7,627 nucleotides of DNA, from the NCBI GenBank assembly GCA_903938205.1, contig CAJACJ010000306.1, positions 1 to 7,627 of the forward strand. The letters run 5' to 3'. The notes under the pieces were generated by a model. It was given only the letters and a program-made list of their open reading frames with translations, made no database searches and was not told the DNA's origin. This DNA is from an uncultured bacterium. GTDB lineage: Bacteria > Planctomycetota > Phycisphaerae > Phycisphaerales > SM1A02. Below are positions 5,929-7,627 of the stretch, one piece after another. The position numbers and the translations under genes were made by a program. Each line of letters starts with the position of its first letter. Within the stretch, counting starts at the first letter, position 1.

Positions 5929-6881
5929 TATTTTTTCTCCTTGGGTTGAAATGAGCGACCCCACACGGCGACTTCCATTTCAATGTTCACACCTTGGCTT
6001 TGCAAAACGCGATCTTGAATTATGCGCGCAAGTTCAAGCACATCATTGGCGCGGCCAGCTTTGTGCGCGCACACAAAATTGGCATGCTCCGCGCTGACAA
6101 ACGCGCTGCCATGGGTGAAGCCTTTCATTCCAGCGAGATCGATCAATCGTCCCGCACTGGTTCGTGTGCCATCACTCGTCACGGGATTTCGAAAGAGGCA
6201 GCCAGCGGAATGTTCCGCCAAGGGTTGCGAGTCCTTTTTAAATTGATAAATCTCCAGCATTTTTTGACGCAGCGCAACTGGGTCGCCTGGATTCAATTGC
6301 AAGAGCGTCCACAGAATTAAATCCTGTGGCAATCCCGAATGTCGATATGAAAATTGGATCGCGCTATGGGGATGAACCCGGACTTCGCCGCGATGATTCA
6401 TGGTGGCCACCGAATGAATGGCGTCGCCAATGCAACCAAATTTGCCACCCGCGTTCATGCGCGTCGCGCCGCCCATACTTGCGGGAATTCCAGCCATTTG
6501 GCAGAGTCCATCAAGCCCCTCGCGCACGCAGGCGTTGAGAAGTTTCAACACATCCACGCCCGCGGGCGCAAGCACTTTGTTGCTTTCGCCATTCGGGCGC
6601 AATGTCCACTGCGTGAATGCGGGTTGATCCAACTTAATCACTACGCCATCAACGCCTTCATCTAGAACCAGTAAGTTCGCTCCAGAACCCAACACGCGAA
6701 CAGTTTTATTTTCATTGTGGCAGCGGCGCACTAATTCTTTCAATGCCGCTTCCGTTTTGGGGCGCACAAGCATGTCGGCGTTACCGCCAACACCAAACCA
6801 TGTGTGCCCGGCCAAGGGCGCGTCCATTTCAATAATGGCGTCCAGTCCGTCGGTCAGCGATGTTGGCATGGAGGCGTTCAT
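5928..6881 (-). CDS. murB: UDP-N-acetylenolpyruvoylglucosamine reductase
   Basis: A 317-residue FAD enzyme that reduces enolpyruvyl-UDP-GlcNAc to UDP-MurNAc with NADPH. Seen: LAGHTWFGVGGNADMLV (23-39), GSGANLLVLDEGVDGVVIKL (65-84) of the FAD domain, AGIPASMGGATRMNAGG (130-146), FSYRHSG (177-183) with the substrate-binding Tyr-Arg, SAGCLFRNP (225-233), and the final catalytic Glu303 in NIEMEVAVWG. The residue matching the E. coli proton donor Ser229 is Cys228. The length fits the shorter class II MurB. The frame is open upstream to 7139, but that part overlaps murC; ATG 6881, five bases after the murC stop, aligns with the family N-terminus, and ATG 6869 is an alternative. The Shine-Dalgarno is weak, as expected for a gene coupled to murC. 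Confidence 0.95.
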   Translation of the reverse strand: MNASMPTSLTDGLDAIIEMDAPLAGHTWFGVGGNADMLVRPKTEAALKELVRRCHNENKTVRVLGSGANLLVLDEGVDGVVIKLDQPAFTQWTLRPNGESNKVLAPAGVDVLKLLNACVREGLDGLCQMAGIPASMGGATRMNAGGKFGCIGDAIHSVATMNHRGEVRVHPHSAIQFSYRHSGLPQDLILWTLLQLNPGDPVALRQKMLEIYQFKKDSQPLAEHSAGCLFRNPVTSDGTRTSAGRLIDLAGMKGFTHGSAFVSAEHANFVCAHKAGRANDVLELARIIQDRVLQSQGVNIEMEVAVWGRSFQPKEKK

Positions 6882-6886
6882 GTGGA

Positions 6887-7627
6887 TCACTTTCCCAGGA
6901 ACATATTCGCCGCTCGATAAACTGGTCCGGCGCCCATGGTCACCACAACATCGCCGGCTTGCGCAATCTCTTTCAGGCGAGCAGCTCCCGCCTCTATGGT
7001 GCCTACGCATTCCACGGTTCCGCCATGCTTGCGAATTCGGTCCGCGACATCCTGACTCGATACCAGCGCTCGCTCGCTCTGCGCGTCGCGAACAAAGTGA
7101 ATGTCCGTCAAGAGCACGTGGTCGGCCGCTGTGAAGCACGCGCCAAAATCCTCCAGCAAAAGCCGAGTGCGACTGTGTTGATGCGGTTGGAACAAACAGA
7201 TCAATTTCCGAGGTTTCGTGGCATTTTTCAAGGCTTCCAAGGTCACGCGCACTTCGGTTGGATGGTGCCCATAGTCGTCGTACACGCGAATGCTTTCGGT
7301 GCCAACTTTTTTCTCGCCAACAAATTCAAGGCGTCGATCAACTCCGGCGAAAGAAGTCAGCGCCTCTTCCACGCTGGCGCGATCGGCGCCAAGTTTCAAG
7401 GCCATGATTCCAGCGCCCGCACCATTGAGCACATTGTGCGCGCCAAATAATCGCGGTTGCCATCGCAAAATTTCTGTGTGCTTGTTGTGAACGCGCGCTA
7501 AGCCATTGGCCGCCATCTCAACAACATAATCAGCCGCTGGATGCCAACCAAATGTTTCAATTGCGGCGGACACGTCGCGCGTCACGCGTTCACGTTGCGC
7601 GCCTTCATGCGCGATCAACATGTATCC
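6887..7627 (-). CDS. murC: UDP-N-acetylmuramate--L-alanine ligase, N-terminal part outside the window
   Basis: The last 246 codons are present and open to the window edge; the P-loop ATP-binding region lies beyond it. MurC adds L-Ala to UDP-MurNAc using ATP, the first step of stem-peptide synthesis. Seen, counted from the edge: RLFGAHNVLNGAGA (59-72) of the central domain, FAGVDRRLEFVGE (93-105), YDDYGHHPTEV (116-126), which is a hallmark of Mur ligases of the MurC/Mpl group, LFQPHQHSRTR (145-155), VLLTDIHFVRDAQSE (171-185) and VVTMGAGPVYRAA (228-240). MurC is preferred over Mpl from its place directly before murB and ddl. The usual GAGDV near the C-terminus is GAGPV here. The ATG six bases from the edge is internal, not the start. 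Stop TGA is five bases before murB. Confidence 0.95.
   Translation of the reverse strand, partial: GYMLIAHEGAQRERVTRDVSAAIETFGWHPAADYVVEMAANGLARVHNKHTEILRWQPRLFGAHNVLNGAGAGIMALKLGADRASVEEALTSFAGVDRRLEFVGEKKVGTESIRVYDDYGHHPTEVRVTLEALKNATKPRKLICLFQPHQHSRTRLLLEDFGACFTAADHVLLTDIHFVRDAQSERALVSSQDVADRIRKHGGTVECVGTIEAGAARLKEIAQAGDVVVTMGAGPVYRAANMFLGK

Noticed and set aside
6882..7139. Open frame extending murB 86 codons upstream
   Set aside because: It lies within the C-terminal coding part of murC on the same strand in another frame, and its Arg/Ser/Cys-rich translation resembles no MurB N-terminus.

Overview
The window reads as ordinary chromosomal housekeeping DNA from a bacterium, not a mobile or accessory region. 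It holds nine genes. I see no tRNA, rRNA, insertion sequence, phage gene or CRISPR array. GC is moderate, slightly above half by eye. The best guess at the host is a member of the Planctomycetota, perhaps a Phycisphaerae-like lineage. That rests on the look of the MurB, RlmN and FtsQ-like proteins and on the cell-wall cluster ending at an ftsQ-like gene with no ftsA or ftsZ after it. The assignment is an inference and could be wrong; the fdx-iscX pair is better known from Proteobacteria.

Left part (1-1233): an rlmN-family radical SAM gene runs leftward off the window edge. Diverging from it across 74 bases are an ISC-type [2Fe-2S] ferredoxin gene (fdx) and iscX, both on the plus strand. The ferredoxin and IscX belong to the iron-sulfur cluster assembly system, and RlmN is itself an Fe-S enzyme. 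The rest of the ISC machinery is not in view.

Middle part (1282-3930, minus strand): an uncharacterised membrane protein with six predicted membrane segments, then greA (rescue of stalled RNA polymerase), then a cardiolipin synthase gene 9 bases after greA. cls converges with iscX across 48 bases.

Right part (3993-7627, minus strand): a division and cell-wall (dcw) cluster in the order murC (5' end outside the window), murB, ddl, ftsQ-like. murC and murB are 5 bases apart, murB and ddl share one base (TAATG), and a 157-base spacer with two small inverted repeats separates ddl from the ftsQ-like gene. MurC and MurB make and process early UDP-MurNAc precursors, Ddl supplies D-Ala-D-Ala, and the FtsQ-like protein would link this to the division machinery.

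I did not find a convincing undescribed system. The points most worth a second look are a possible leaderless-start signature (a TAnnnT hexamer 6-8 bases before the start codon and no Shine-Dalgarno) shared by the three genes that seem to head transcription units, the loss of ftsA/ftsZ from the dcw order, the shortened N-terminal region of the RlmN-like protein, and a Cys at the proton-donor position of MurB.
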